The notes under the pieces were generated by a model, which did no database searches, had not been told where the DNA came from, and was given only the letters and a program-made list of their open reading frames with translations. From NCBI RefSeq assembly GCF_007993815.1, contig NZ_VJWE01000015.1, positions 1 to 64,000 on the forward strand: a stretch of DNA of 64,000 bases, given 5' to 3'. This DNA is from Acidovorax delafieldii. Its GTDB lineage: Bacteria > Pseudomonadota > Gammaproteobacteria > Burkholderiales > Burkholderiaceae_C. Below, piece after piece: positions 25,762 to 34,745 of the stretch (its first letter is position 1; every line of letters begins with the position of its first letter). The position numbers were made by a program, and so were the translations under genes.

Positions 25762-26951
25762 CCCGCCGCGTCGCTTTGATCGGCGCCAGCGCCATCCCCA
25801 ACGGCAGGCATCAGACTGCTGACGAGGAAGAGCTGCAGGTCCTTGAACACGAGATCATGACGCGGCTGGTCGCCGAGGCGGTCCAGGACGCAGGCATCTC
25901 CAAGGAAGACATCCAGAGCCTAGTGTTTACCTTGCCGCGCCCCTACACGCGCCAGAAGTACTTCCACACGTTTCTGGTAGGCCAACTGCGGCTGGCCTGC
26001 CGCGGCAGTGTGATGGAGGTGATGGGCAACGGCATGACGGCGGCATTGGCCTTCGACAAAGCCTGTGACGAGATCCTTCTGGGTCGCTCAGATGTGGCGC
26101 TGGCGCTGGGCATCAACATGGAAAGCGCAGTCCCAGCCTCTGAGCACATGATGAGCAGTATGCGAACGACGGGGGATGTGGACTTTCACACCTCCGCCGG
26201 TTTTACGCCCATTGCCTGGTATGCGATGGACGCCATGCGCTACATGCACGAGACCGGTGCTACGCGCGAGCAACTGGCCTCTGTGGCGGTGAAGAACCGC
26301 CACCACGCTTCGCTGAACCCGTTGGCGCAGTACCGTAAACCGATCACGCTGGAGGAGGTGCTGGCGCAGCGCCCCATCGTCGAGCCGCTGGGACTGTATG
26401 ACGTGCCGCCACGCGGAGATGGCGCCGCATGCTTGGTGCTGGCGAGTGAGGAAGTCGCCAAATCGCTCGGAAAGCCCTATGTACTGGTGCGTGGCCGCGG
26501 GTTCTACCACGATGGTTCGCATCAGATCAACGACGTGCCCAACGACATGATCGGCTTCGAGGCTGCCGCCCGCGCATCGCGTGATGCCTACGCGCAGGCA
26601 GGTATCACTGCCGCCGACCTGGATGTGGTGGAGCTCTACGCCCCCTGCACGATCGTCGAGGTACTGGTGAGCGAGGCGATTGGCTTGGTGCCCAGAGGCC
26701 ATGGAGCCCGCGCAGCTTTTGAAGGTGAGACGCGCCTGGGCGGCCGCATCCCGGTGTCGACGTCCGGCGGCCTGACCTCTCGGGGCCATCCGGCGTACGT
26801 GACTTCACTCTACAACTACGTTGAGCTCGCCGACCAGCTGCGCGGCCGGGCTGGCGCGCGCCAGGTGAAGAACGCGCGCTTCGGCCTTTCCACTGGCGAA
26901 CTGGGTAACTACAACGCCGCCCTCGTACACGTTCTGGAGGCCATGGCATGA
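25758..26951 (+). CDS. SCP-x/Ltp2-type thiolase-fold protein, probably a retro-aldolase
   Basis: The 397-residue protein has the thiolase fold of the SCP-x/lipid-transfer branch: a conserved STSGGLTSRGHPAYVTSLYN region carrying the GHP histidine, and VVELYAPCTIVEVLVSEAIG. The place where thiolases carry the nucleophilic Cys (in VEAACASG) reads MEVMGNGMTAAL, with Gly at about residue 90. A thiolase reaction is therefore unlikely. Relatives lacking this Cys but paired with a DUF35 protein, such as steroid side-chain aldolase Ltp2, perform retro-aldol cleavage. It overlaps both neighbours by 4 nt; the DUF35 gene is next. The aldolase role is inferred. Confidence 0.85.
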   Translation: MTRRVALIGASAIPNGRHQTADEEELQVLEHEIMTRLVAEAVQDAGISKEDIQSLVFTLPRPYTRQKYFHTFLVGQLRLACRGSVMEVMGNGMTAALAFDKACDEILLGRSDVALALGINMESAVPASEHMMSSMRTTGDVDFHTSAGFTPIAWYAMDAMRYMHETGATREQLASVAVKNRHHASLNPLAQYRKPITLEEVLAQRPIVEPLGLYDVPPRGDGAACLVLASEEVAKSLGKPYVLVRGRGFYHDGSHQINDVPNDMIGFEAAARASRDAYAQAGITAADLDVVELYAPCTIVEVLVSEAIGLVPRGHGARAAFEGETRLGGRIPVSTSGGLTSRGHPAYVTSLYNYVELADQLRGRAGARQVKNARFGLSTGELGNYNAALVHVLEAMA

Positions 26952-27379
26952 CGCAGATACACACACTTCCAGCGCCGGGCCGCCGTGCCTATCCACCGCG
27001 TACCTCCGCTTTTACCAAGACGTTCTGGGACGGCCTCGCGCAAGGCCGCTGGCAGACCACCTGCTGCGAGGCGTGCGGCAAGCAGACGTTCCCACCGAGG
27101 CCGATCTGCCCGCAATGCTGGTCAGACAAGGTGGTCTGGAGCCCGCTGTCCGCGCGCGGCACGCTCTATTCCTGGACCCGCATCCATGCGGCACCTGCCG
27201 TCTTTGCAGCCGAGGCGCCCTATGCCGTTGGCATTGTCGACCTGGACAGCCACATCCGGCTTGCATGCCGCCTGCTGGATGCTCCGGGCGTTACCTGGAC
27301 CCCGGGGATGGCTGTGGAAATGGCCGTCCTGCAATACGAAGACGGGCCGCTGTTCGCGGCGCGAGCAGTCGCGTCCTGA
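26948..27379 (+). CDS. DUF35 zinc-ribbon/OB-fold partner of the thiolase-like protein
   Basis: This 143-residue protein has an N-terminal rubredoxin-like zinc ribbon (C40, C43, C54, C57: CEACGKQTFPPRPICPQC) and an OB fold (ARGTLYSWTRIHAAP, PYAVGIVDLD). DUF35 proteins bind thiolase-like proteins and can be required for their activity, for example the ChsH2 DUF35 domain with Ltp2. Translation is coupled to the thiolase gene through an ATGA overlap, which supports a complex. Confidence 0.93.
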   Translation: MTQIHTLPAPGRRAYPPRTSAFTKTFWDGLAQGRWQTTCCEACGKQTFPPRPICPQCWSDKVVWSPLSARGTLYSWTRIHAAPAVFAAEAPYAVGIVDLDSHIRLACRLLDAPGVTWTPGMAVEMAVLQYEDGPLFAARAVAS

Positions 27380-27399
27380 AACTGAAACAAGGAACCAAA

Positions 27400-27873
27400 A
27401 TGCGAGGCAAATGTATTGAAGAATTCGAGGTCGGGCAGGTCGATGAAAGTCGGGCCCGCACCATTACCGAAACCGATGTCGTCCAGTTCTCCTGGATCTC
27501 TGGCGACGTCAATCCAATGCACACAGATGCAGTGCATAGCGCCAAGTCTCCGCTGGGACAGCGCATCGCTCATGGTGCGCTAGGGCTTTCAGTAGCCACG
27601 GGGTTGAGCGCCAGTCTCGGCTACTTGGACGGCACAGCAGTTGCCGCACTGGGTATTGATGAGTGGAAATTTATCAAACCCATCCTATTCAACGACACCA
27701 TCCGCCTGCGCGCCACAGTGGTTGCCGTGCGACCTACTTCCAAGCCTGACCGCGGCGTGTTGGTCCGCCGCATGGATCTTCTGAATCAGCATGACGACGT
27801 CGTGCAGACCGGACTCATGACCACAATGGTCCTCACTATTGCGGGCCGCGAGGCCATGAAGAACAAGCCCTGA
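27400..27873 (+). CDS. MaoC-type enoyl-CoA hydratase
   Basis: The 157-residue hot-dog-fold protein contains SGDVNPMHTDAVHS, with D36 and H41 as the hydratase catalytic dyad, followed by IAHGALGLSV. MaoC enzymes hydrate 2-enoyl-CoAs to (R)-3-hydroxyacyl-CoAs. GGAACC precedes the ATG at 27400; the longer upstream frame lies inside the DUF35 gene. In this operon it would sit between the acyl-CoA dehydrogenase and the thiolase/aldolase step. Confidence 0.93.
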   Translation: MRGKCIEEFEVGQVDESRARTITETDVVQFSWISGDVNPMHTDAVHSAKSPLGQRIAHGALGLSVATGLSASLGYLDGTAVAALGIDEWKFIKPILFNDTIRLRATVVAVRPTSKPDRGVLVRRMDLLNQHDDVVQTGLMTTMVLTIAGREAMKNKP

Positions 27874-27894
27874 ACCTGTTTCCACGGAGTAACC

Positions 27895-29052
27895 ATGTCG
27901 CAATCACTGATCAATACCGCCGGCCTGACCGAAGACCAACGCATGATGCGCGAGGGCGTGCTCGACCTGTTGTCGCGCCACCTTCCCTGGGAGAAGGTGC
28001 GCAAGATGGACGAGGCGCGCGAGTTTCCGCATGAGGCCTACAACGCGCTGGCCGAAGCCGGCTATCTGGGCCTGTTCTATCCCGAAGAACTTGGTGGAAT
28101 GGGCGGCACCTACAAGGACATCGCGGTGTTCCTGGAAACGCTGGGTTACTACTACACCGGTATCGCCCAGGCTGTGACCACTTCGGCGATCTATGCTGGC
28201 ATGCACGTGGCGAAGTTTGGCTCGCCAGAGCTGAAGCAGGAGATCATTCCTAAGATCATCAGCGGCCAGGCCAAACTGGCATTGGGCATGTCGGAGCCTG
28301 GCACCGGCTCCGACGTTGCAGGGATCAAGACGTCCGCAGTCCGCGATGGCGACGACTATGTCATCAACGGAAGCAAGGTGTGGATTACCTGCGCCCACGT
28401 CGCCGACTACATCGTGGCCATCGTGAAGACGGATACGCAGGCCCGCCACAACGGGATCAGCACCATCCTGGTGCCGACCAAGACGCCTGGCGTGACGATC
28501 CGCCCGCTTTCAATGCTTGGCCGCCGCACCACCCATGCCAACGAAGTATTCTTCGACAATGTCCGTGTGCCAGCGGGGAACCTGTTCGGAGGCGAAGGAC
28601 AAGCCTGGAAAAACATCATGAAAGCCCTGGGTCTGGAGCGCCTCGGCTTGGCCGCGATCTCCTCGGGACACTGCTTTAAGATCACCGAATACGCGCGTGA
28701 CTATGCCCGTGACCGTATTCAGTTTGGCAAGCCGATCTCTCAGTTCCAGGTAATCCAGCACAAGCTGGCCGACATGATGATCATGTCCGAGACGGCGCGG
28801 CAGATGACCTACCGTGTGGCCGACCTGCTGGACAGCGGCTTCCCGGTGGTGCAGGAGGCATCGATCGCCAAGATCGTCGCCACCGAGAACAACTTCAAGT
28901 GCGCCGACATCGGCATGCAGATCATGGGCGGTGCCGGCTACTCTAACGAGTACGATATGCAGATGTTCTTCCGCGACTCGCGCGTGGGCCCCATCGGCGG
29001 TGGCACCAGCGAAATCCAGCGCAACATCATTGCCAAGCAGATGGACCTGTAA
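27895..29052 (+). CDS. Acyl-CoA dehydrogenase
   Basis: A 385-residue flavoenzyme of the ACAD fold: ALGMSEPGTGSDVAGIKTSA (substrate/FAD loop), YVINGSKVWITCAHVADYIV, and the C-terminal GGGTSEIQRNIIAKQM. In medium-chain enzymes the catalytic Glu immediately precedes this GTSEIQR segment; here that position is Gly. The base may lie elsewhere, as in isovaleryl-CoA or cyclic-acyl-CoA dehydrogenases. It would introduce the alpha-beta double bond and pass electrons to the EtfBA encoded 8 kb downstream. A CGGAG ribosome site precedes the ATG. Confidence 0.94.
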   Translation: MSQSLINTAGLTEDQRMMREGVLDLLSRHLPWEKVRKMDEAREFPHEAYNALAEAGYLGLFYPEELGGMGGTYKDIAVFLETLGYYYTGIAQAVTTSAIYAGMHVAKFGSPELKQEIIPKIISGQAKLALGMSEPGTGSDVAGIKTSAVRDGDDYVINGSKVWITCAHVADYIVAIVKTDTQARHNGISTILVPTKTPGVTIRPLSMLGRRTTHANEVFFDNVRVPAGNLFGGEGQAWKNIMKALGLERLGLAAISSGHCFKITEYARDYARDRIQFGKPISQFQVIQHKLADMMIMSETARQMTYRVADLLDSGFPVVQEASIAKIVATENNFKCADIGMQIMGGAGYSNEYDMQMFFRDSRVGPIGGGTSEIQRNIIAKQMDL

Positions 29053-29074
29053 TACGGGCGAACGCCCATAAGAA

Positions 29075-29110
29075 AAGGGCCTGCCGAAAAACCGGTGGGC
29101 CCTTATGTTT
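29075..29110. terminator. Bidirectional terminator between convergent genes
   Basis: AAGGGCC-T-GCCG-AAAAA-CCGG-T-GGGCCCTT forms a hairpin, with ATGTTTT on one side and an A-rich flank (T-rich on the other strand) on the other. It lies between the acyl-CoA dehydrogenase and the oppositely oriented MmgE/PrpD gene and could end both transcripts. Confidence 0.75.
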
Positions 29111-29144
29111 TGCGTCACCGCTTTGCGCGGTTGGTTTGCCGCTT

Positions 29145-30512
29145 TCAGGTGCGAAGCATTGCGATCCACATGCGCACGTCGTCCACTGCTTCCAATGACA
29201 AAGCCTGTTGCGCGAATAGCTTGGCACGAGGGCGCCCCAGTACCGGATCGGCAAGCGCGTGGAACTTCGCAACTACCTCACTATCACTCAGGGGCTCCTG
29301 CGGCGAACCGCGCGGGGCTGTCCCTGGTTGCACAGTGGTCTGACCGCTGGCGTCGGTCACCGCGATACGGCATTGGTGATAGTGAGTGAGTGCAGTGTCT
29401 GGCACCACGGTGATCCCTTGCATCGCCGCCAGCACCTCGGAGCGTCGGAGTTGGTCGGACAGGGCGATGCTGTGCTCCGGCAGGATCACGTCGGCGCCAC
29501 AGGCCACCAGCGCCAGGCAGTACTGCAAGTGAAAGCGGGCGTCATTGGGAGAGTCCGGCAGGCGGTCTTTGCTTACTACGTCGGCTACGTAGGTGGGGAC
29601 GCGCACCTCGACGCGCGCATCCTGCAATGCCGCGCCGGTGCGCTGGCGCAGTTTGCCCAGCGCATCCGCAGCGGAATGCAGGTAACCGCAGCATGCGTGC
29701 AGCTTGCGTCGCGGTTGCTCCAGCGCCCATCGGTTGCTCCATGCCGCTGCATCGAAGCGACCTTCCGTAGAGGCCGTGGCGAAGTATCCGACCTTGCTGT
29801 CCAGCAAGTGCACGGGGCCCGTCATGCCCGCCTTCGCATACTGCGCAGCGGTCACGCCCGCATCCGCAGGCTGGGCGCCAAACAGCATCGGTTTGACCGA
29901 CCCTCCGTGGCCAAAGATCACTTCGGCAGGGCACCAGCCGGCGAGGCTACCGGCAATCGCCATAGCATGTAGCGTCTGCTCTCCGTCTAGTGTGAGCAGA
30001 TGAGCGGCTGCGGCAGCTGAGCCGAAAGAAGCCGGTATGCCCACAGGTACCAGGCCTGCGTCGGTGTACCGACGCAGTGAGGGGTATACAGACTCGTACA
30101 CTCGTGTGGTCACCTCGATGCCACGCACGACTGCTTCTAGCAAGAGCGCGCCACTGCTCCCCTGCGACTCGCCAAGGGCCAGCGCCGCTGAGACATTGCC
30201 GATACTGGCGTGGCCGCCTATGAGATCGTTCAGTTCGAGGACATCGCCCAGATAACCGTTGATACGCATGGCTGCACGCAGCCCGCGACGGTGCGCAGTG
30301 CCAAACACGGTGGCGATTTGATCGCCTGACTCTGGCTCGCACGCGAGTACCAACTGCGCCTCCTCGGTACGACTGCCAGCCAATATGCACCCGATCGTAT
30401 CCAGGATGCAAAGTCTCGCTTGCTGTCGGACCGACTCGGGGAGGTGGGCGCCAGACATAGAGCGCGCCTGCTGCGCGATCTGCCACAAGGTGGAGTTGGG
30501 GGCTGTGTTCAT
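29145..30512 (-). CDS. MmgE/PrpD-family protein
   Basis: The 455-residue protein is of the MmgE/PrpD fold (LCILDTIGCILAGSRTEEAQ, NGYLGDVLELNDLIGGHASI, GGSVKPMLFGAQPADAGVTA). Members dehydrate 2-methylcitrate or decarboxylate cis-aconitate; many catabolic-cluster members have unknown substrates. The ATG overlaps the stop of the upstream Bug gene (ATGA), so receptor and enzyme are cotranscribed. It probably acts on a hydroxy-tricarboxylate-like or related acid taken up through that receptor (inferred). Confidence 0.92.
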   Translation of the reverse strand: MNTAPNSTLWQIAQQARSMSGAHLPESVRQQARLCILDTIGCILAGSRTEEAQLVLACEPESGDQIATVFGTAHRRGLRAAMRINGYLGDVLELNDLIGGHASIGNVSAALALGESQGSSGALLLEAVVRGIEVTTRVYESVYPSLRRYTDAGLVPVGIPASFGSAAAAAHLLTLDGEQTLHAMAIAGSLAGWCPAEVIFGHGGSVKPMLFGAQPADAGVTAAQYAKAGMTGPVHLLDSKVGYFATASTEGRFDAAAWSNRWALEQPRRKLHACCGYLHSAADALGKLRQRTGAALQDARVEVRVPTYVADVVSKDRLPDSPNDARFHLQYCLALVACGADVILPEHSIALSDQLRRSEVLAAMQGITVVPDTALTHYHQCRIAVTDASGQTTVQPGTAPRGSPQEPLSDSEVVAKFHALADPVLGRPRAKLFAQQALSLEAVDDVRMWIAMLRT

Positions 30513-31471
30513 TCTTTTTCTATCCCAGCCTGTTGTGCGACGGCCTTGTATTTGGCGGCGTCCTTGCGCATCTCTTCGCCGTAGGCCTGCGGCGACAGCA
30601 CCGTTGCCTCCATGCCCAGGCGAGTGTATAGAGCTTGAATATCTGGGGTAGCAACGGCTTTGGCAATTTCCTTATGCAGTCGCTCAATCACTGGCTGGGG
30701 TGTTCCTGCCGGAGCCAACACACCAAGCCAGCCGTTGAACGCAAAGCCCTTGAAGCCTAGCTCCTGCATGGTTGGCACATCGGGTAGGCTGGGCGTCCTG
30801 TTGGAGCCCAGCACGGCAAGCGCGCGAACGCGCTTAGCTTGAAGCATCGGTCCTACGGCCCCCAAAGCATCGGGATTGACGGTAAGCCGACCAGCCAGCA
30901 ACTCTGTGAGTGCTTGAGGAGGACTGGTGAAGGGAACACCGAGCAGGTCGATTCCGGCACTGCTGTTCACAGCTTCCATAGCGATCCTGTAAAGGCCCGC
31001 TGAACTTCCATAAGTCAGTGATTTGGGGGTTTTCTTGGCAGCAGCCACCAAGTCGGCGACGCTCCCGAAAGGTGAATCCTGAGGCACTGTGAGTAACAAC
31101 GGTGTGTTAGCCATCGTAGCGACAGGCGTGAAATCCTTGAACAAATCAACGGGGACACTCTTCGAGATGATGGGAGGCACGACCGTGGTCGAGACAGTTC
31201 CCACCACCAATGTGTGCCCATCGGGTTTGCTGCGTGCTACAGCTTGCATGCCAATACCCCCCATGGCGCCTGGTCGGTTTTCTACCACCACCGGCTGGCC
31301 CAGCGGGCCTGCAATTTTCTGCGCCACTGCACGCGCCGTCACGTCGGAACTGGACCCAGGAGGGAAGGGAACAATCAGCCGTACTGCTTGGCTTGGGTAC
31401 TGTGCTTCAGCCTGCACACCAGCGCATGCAAACGCGAGTGTGAGGGAGAGGGCGCATTTATTCAACTTCAT
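30509..31471 (-). CDS. Bug/TctC-family periplasmic substrate-binding protein
   Basis: This 320-residue receptor has a signal peptide ending VQAEA and Bug motifs: SQAVRLIVPFPPGSSSDVTA, ENRPGAMGGIGMQAVARSKP and VPFTSPPQALTELLAGRLTV. GGAGAC lies 6 nt before the ATG. It is coupled to MmgE/PrpD. It is one of two Bug receptors in the acyl-CoA island; neither sits beside classical TctA or TctB genes. Confidence 0.93.
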   Translation of the reverse strand: MKLNKCALSLTLAFACAGVQAEAQYPSQAVRLIVPFPPGSSSDVTARAVAQKIAGPLGQPVVVENRPGAMGGIGMQAVARSKPDGHTLVVGTVSTTVVPPIISKSVPVDLFKDFTPVATMANTPLLLTVPQDSPFGSVADLVAAAKKTPKSLTYGSSAGLYRIAMEAVNSSAGIDLLGVPFTSPPQALTELLAGRLTVNPDALGAVGPMLQAKRVRALAVLGSNRTPSLPDVPTMQELGFKGFAFNGWLGVLAPAGTPQPVIERLHKEIAKAVATPDIQALYTRLGMEATVLSPQAYGEEMRKDAAKYKAVAQQAGIEKE

Positions 31472-31516
31472 ATTTGTCTCCTAATTTGGTCAATCGCAGC
31501 CCTTCGGGTCTGCGGC

Positions 31517-31870
31517 TTACTGGGGGAAAGGGGCAAGATTCACGGGGGCAGTGCGGATCAGTCGCGTTTCTTGCGACGTGATGAGGTGACCAGACGCGGC
31601 AAGGTAGTTCCCGAAGGCAGGATGGTTGTCGCGCGCGCGGCTCCGCCGCTCATAGTCAGCCAAGTCGGTGTAGCCCCACAGGTGGACAAACTGGTTTTGA
31701 GGACCTACGAAGCTGGTGTAGAAACCCAGCGGATGCCCTAACGTTTCCATCAACACCGGAATTGCAAGACGCTGAAACACATCAAGAAACTCAGGCATCT
31801 TTCTCAGCGCGATGGTGTAAACACGGTGATCCACCAACGGAAGATCAAGTTGAGATAAATGGGCTGTCAT
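31517..31870 (-). CDS. NIPSNAP-family protein
   Basis: The 117-residue protein has the NIPSNAP dimeric ferredoxin-like fold: DHRVYTIALRKMPEFLDVFQ, PLGFYTSFVGPQNQFVHLWG and YTDLADYERRSRARDNHPAF. NIPSNAP proteins accompany many aromatic and alicyclic degradation clusters; their chemistry is not settled. Its ATG overlaps the stop of the upstream flavoprotein gene (ATGA), indicating a shared transcript. Confidence 0.9.
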   Translation of the reverse strand: MTAHLSQLDLPLVDHRVYTIALRKMPEFLDVFQRLAIPVLMETLGHPLGFYTSFVGPQNQFVHLWGYTDLADYERRSRARDNHPAFGNYLAASGHLITSQETRLIRTAPVNLAPFPQ

Positions 31871-33606
31871 GCGTGTCCCCGTTCCCCGGTAATCGACGGT
31901 TCTGGCGTTGTCGCGCGTATTGCCGCATCGGCAATGTGGTTCGCAGTGACATACCCAAAGGTCATATTGGGGCCGTGGGTGATACCCGCTCCTGGATAGT
32001 TTCCACCCATGATGCTGGCTCGATCATTGCCCACCGCGTAGAGGCCTGCAATCGGAGTGCCATCGCGACGCAGAACTTCCCCGACAACGCTAGTTGCGAT
32101 GCCATCAAATGTTCCGAGGTCGCCCATCACCACCTTCACGGCAAAAAATGGTCCTTGCTCAATGGGCGCAACACAAGGGTTGGGTTCGCGATCTGGATCG
32201 GCAAGGTAGCGATTGAAACTGGTAGTCCCCCGTCCGAAGGCAGGATCATCTCCGTTAACTGCGTCTTTGTTGTACTCGCGTACGGTTCGCTCAAGGTTAG
32301 TGGCGTCGATACCAGCGCGTTTTGCGAGATCTGCAAGGGTGCGACCTTTGATGAGATAACCATTGCGCACAAAACTACCGATCGGCATAGGAGCAGGCTT
32401 CACATAGCCCAAGCCATACTTGGAAAGGGTTGACTTGTCGCAGACGAGCCACATAGCAGTCTCCTTCATGCTCGCGCAAGCCTTTGCCATCGCCGCGCCG
32501 ACGTCGTGATAGGAATTGGATTCGTTGGTGAACCGGCGGCCATTCGAGAGCACCCCAATCACACCTGGCTTGTAGCGATCCAGCAGGTGCGGGAAGACGC
32601 CAATCTCCCCCTTGCCAAAGTCCACCCGTGTCACGGGCATCCAGGCTGCGGGCTCCTGAAAGCGGATATCCACCACACCGCCGACAGCCTCAGCCATATT
32701 GGGACCATCCCCTGTATTGCTCTTGGGCGTTGGTGAAAGATGCTGGTGCCCTCGATCGACATGGGGATAGGCCTTGGCGATCCGCTGGACATCGTGCGGA
32801 AAGCCGCCTGTAGCGAGCACCACACCATGTCTCGCAGTGATGCGTTGGTCGATGCCCAGACGAGTTGCAAGCACACCAACTACACGCCCGCTCTCGACCA
32901 AAACATTCCGTACCGGCGTCTCGGTGAGGATGGGAATTCCAAGATCAAGTGCTGACTTGGCCAGCCGGGCGGCAAGTGCGTTACCACTGGTGACCTGCAC
33001 AGCACGGCGATACAACGCGAGTTCTTTCATGTGATTGGCCAGACGCTTGGCGACATAAAAGAACGAAGTCAAGGATTTGGTCACGCGAAAGAAGTGCTTG
33101 AGATCTGCGTTGGATGAGTTGAACATCATCCCCATGAACGTGATCGTTTTCAGCGGGGGCTTGAGCCGGTCCATATCCTTGCCCAGTTCCCGAATGTCGT
33201 AAGGAGCTGCCAAAATGGACCGTCCGATATCGACACCTCCAGGAGCATCAGGGTGGTAGTCCGGGTAGAGCGTAGGGATGAACTGCATGGCGGTGTTCTG
33301 CTCGAAGAACTCCACCATCTTTGGACCGTTCTCAATGAAGCATTTCACAGCCTCTTCGTCATAAAACTTTCCAGTTTCGGACTGCATGTAGGTCTGCACT
33401 GCTCTTACGGAATCACTGGCGTTCTGCTTGCGGCCATGGTGGTTGAGCGGAATCCACAACACGCCACCGGATAAGGCCGTCGTACCACCAAAGACGGGCT
33501 CCTTTTCCAGCACCACTACATCCAGCCCGCGCTTCTTTGCTGTAATGGCGCAAGCCAACCCTGCAGCGCCGGAGCCTGCAATGATCAGGTCGTACTCGTT
33601 TTTCAT
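31867..33606 (-). CDS. FAD-dependent dehydrogenase of the 3-ketosteroid-delta1-dehydrogenase / fumarate reductase family
   Basis: This 579-residue flavoprotein starts MKNEYDLIIAGSGAAGLACA (FAD-binding) and has EKEPVFGGTTALSGGVLWIP. Its C-terminal GGNYPGAGITHGPNMTFGYV motif is the usual KstD-type closing signature. The family introduces double bonds next to ring ketones or reduces enoates. Together with the thiolase-like/DUF35 pair it hints at a ring-containing or steroid-like substrate, which is an inference. It lies 11 nt after the upstream Bug gene and is coupled to NIPSNAP. Confidence 0.9.
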   Translation of the reverse strand: MKNEYDLIIAGSGAAGLACAITAKKRGLDVVVLEKEPVFGGTTALSGGVLWIPLNHHGRKQNASDSVRAVQTYMQSETGKFYDEEAVKCFIENGPKMVEFFEQNTAMQFIPTLYPDYHPDAPGGVDIGRSILAAPYDIRELGKDMDRLKPPLKTITFMGMMFNSSNADLKHFFRVTKSLTSFFYVAKRLANHMKELALYRRAVQVTSGNALAARLAKSALDLGIPILTETPVRNVLVESGRVVGVLATRLGIDQRITARHGVVLATGGFPHDVQRIAKAYPHVDRGHQHLSPTPKSNTGDGPNMAEAVGGVVDIRFQEPAAWMPVTRVDFGKGEIGVFPHLLDRYKPGVIGVLSNGRRFTNESNSYHDVGAAMAKACASMKETAMWLVCDKSTLSKYGLGYVKPAPMPIGSFVRNGYLIKGRTLADLAKRAGIDATNLERTVREYNKDAVNGDDPAFGRGTTSFNRYLADPDREPNPCVAPIEQGPFFAVKVVMGDLGTFDGIATSVVGEVLRRDGTPIAGLYAVGNDRASIMGGNYPGAGITHGPNMTFGYVTANHIADAAIRATTPEPSITGERGHA

Positions 33607-33617
33607 GAGGGCCTCCC

Positions 33618-34589
33618 TTACTCAGCCTTGATGCCGTACTTGCTGACGACTTCACGCAACTGAGCGGTCTCGTCCCTCATCACCTTTGCAAACTCGTTAG
33701 GAGTGGACGTCTGAGGCAACGCGCCAGTAGGCTGCAGTTTTTCGCGAATGGAATCATCGGCCATCACCGTCTTGACAGCCGAACTGATCTTGGCAACCAC
33801 GTCATCCGGAGTGCCTGCAGGAGCCAGGAGCCCGAACCAGATTTCTGAGGTAAAGCCTGCGACCGTCTTGTTGAGTGTCGGCGCACCGGGGAGCAGCGGC
33901 GAGGGGTTTGGAGTTGCCACACCCAACAGCTTGATGTTGCCCTGCTGAATCTGGCCCAGCATCGCTGACGAAGGTGTTGTGAGCAGCATTTGTACTTCAC
34001 CTGAGCGAATAGCCAATGTGGTGTTGGCTTCCCCGCGGTAAGGTACATGCTCGACCTTCATGCCGGCCATTTGCGCAAATCTCGCGGATGCGATGTGACC
34101 AAACGACGCAGGGCCTGCCGACGCATATTGGATACCGTTAGGTTGGCTGCGTGCGTACTGGATGAAGTCGGCCACGCTGTTGGCGGTAATGGACTTGTTT
34201 GTTACCAGCACCATGGGAACTGACGTCATGATGCTGATGGGCTTGAAATCTTTCAGTGCGTCGTAGCCGGCCTTGTCACTCAGTAACGGCGCCAGCAGCA
34301 CGCCAGAATTGGGGTATAGCAAGGTGTAGCCGTCTGCTTTTGAGCGCGCGACGTACTGTGCAGCAATCGCCCCCGAAGCCCCGGCTTTGTTCTCCACCAC
34401 GATCGGCTGGCCGAGAAGCTTGCTCAACCGTTCCTGAACCATGCGCACTTGCCCATCGCTGGTCCCACCTGCCGGATAAGGCACAACAATGGTGATGGGG
34501 CGCGACGGGAAGCTGTCGGTTTGCGCGCCGGCCAGACTTGTGCTCAAAGCGGCCAAAGCCACGATCAGTGCTCTTTTGCTCATCTTCAT
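33618..34589 (-). CDS. Bug/TctC-family periplasmic substrate-binding protein
   Basis: The 323-residue receptor has a signal peptide (MKMSKRALIVALAALSTSLA) and Bug core motifs: SRPITIVVPYPAGGTSDGQV, ENKAGASGAIAAQYVARSKA and EHVPYRGEANTTLAIRSGEV. The ATG at 34589, with AGGAGAC upstream, is preferred over the ATG at 34655, which lies inside the operator-like palindrome. It heads the minus-strand unit receptor, KstD-like enzyme, NIPSNAP. Confidence 0.93.
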   Translation of the reverse strand: MKMSKRALIVALAALSTSLAGAQTDSFPSRPITIVVPYPAGGTSDGQVRMVQERLSKLLGQPIVVENKAGASGAIAAQYVARSKADGYTLLYPNSGVLLAPLLSDKAGYDALKDFKPISIMTSVPMVLVTNKSITANSVADFIQYARSQPNGIQYASAGPASFGHIASARFAQMAGMKVEHVPYRGEANTTLAIRSGEVQMLLTTPSSAMLGQIQQGNIKLLGVATPNPSPLLPGAPTLNKTVAGFTSEIWFGLLAPAGTPDDVVAKISSAVKTVMADDSIREKLQPTGALPQTSTPNEFAKVMRDETAQLREVVSKYGIKAE

Positions 34590-34636
34590 CTCTTTTGTCT
34601 CCTGGTAGTGTTGGTGCCGCTCTGCCTGAGCAGCAA

Positions 34637-34676
34637 TTGTCAATGGTTGATCCATTCATTGTATAGTAGGTATATC
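34637..34676. promoter_or_regulatory. Divergent promoter region with second FadR-type operator
   Basis: AATGGTTGATCCATT (34642-34656) differs by one base from the palindrome at 24441-24455. On the plus strand, TTGTCA (34637-34642) and TATAGT (34662-34667) could serve as -35 and -10 hexamers flanking it, with a long 19-nt spacer. It lies 53 nt before the Bug gene and about 90 nt before the membrane-protein gene, so one regulator could control both directions. Confidence 0.6.
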
Positions 34677-34745
34677 CAGTCTCCAAGCCGCATGAAAACC
34701 CTTGGGCGAAAGCCACAAAAGCCTCTCGCATGGGACAGATTTACG

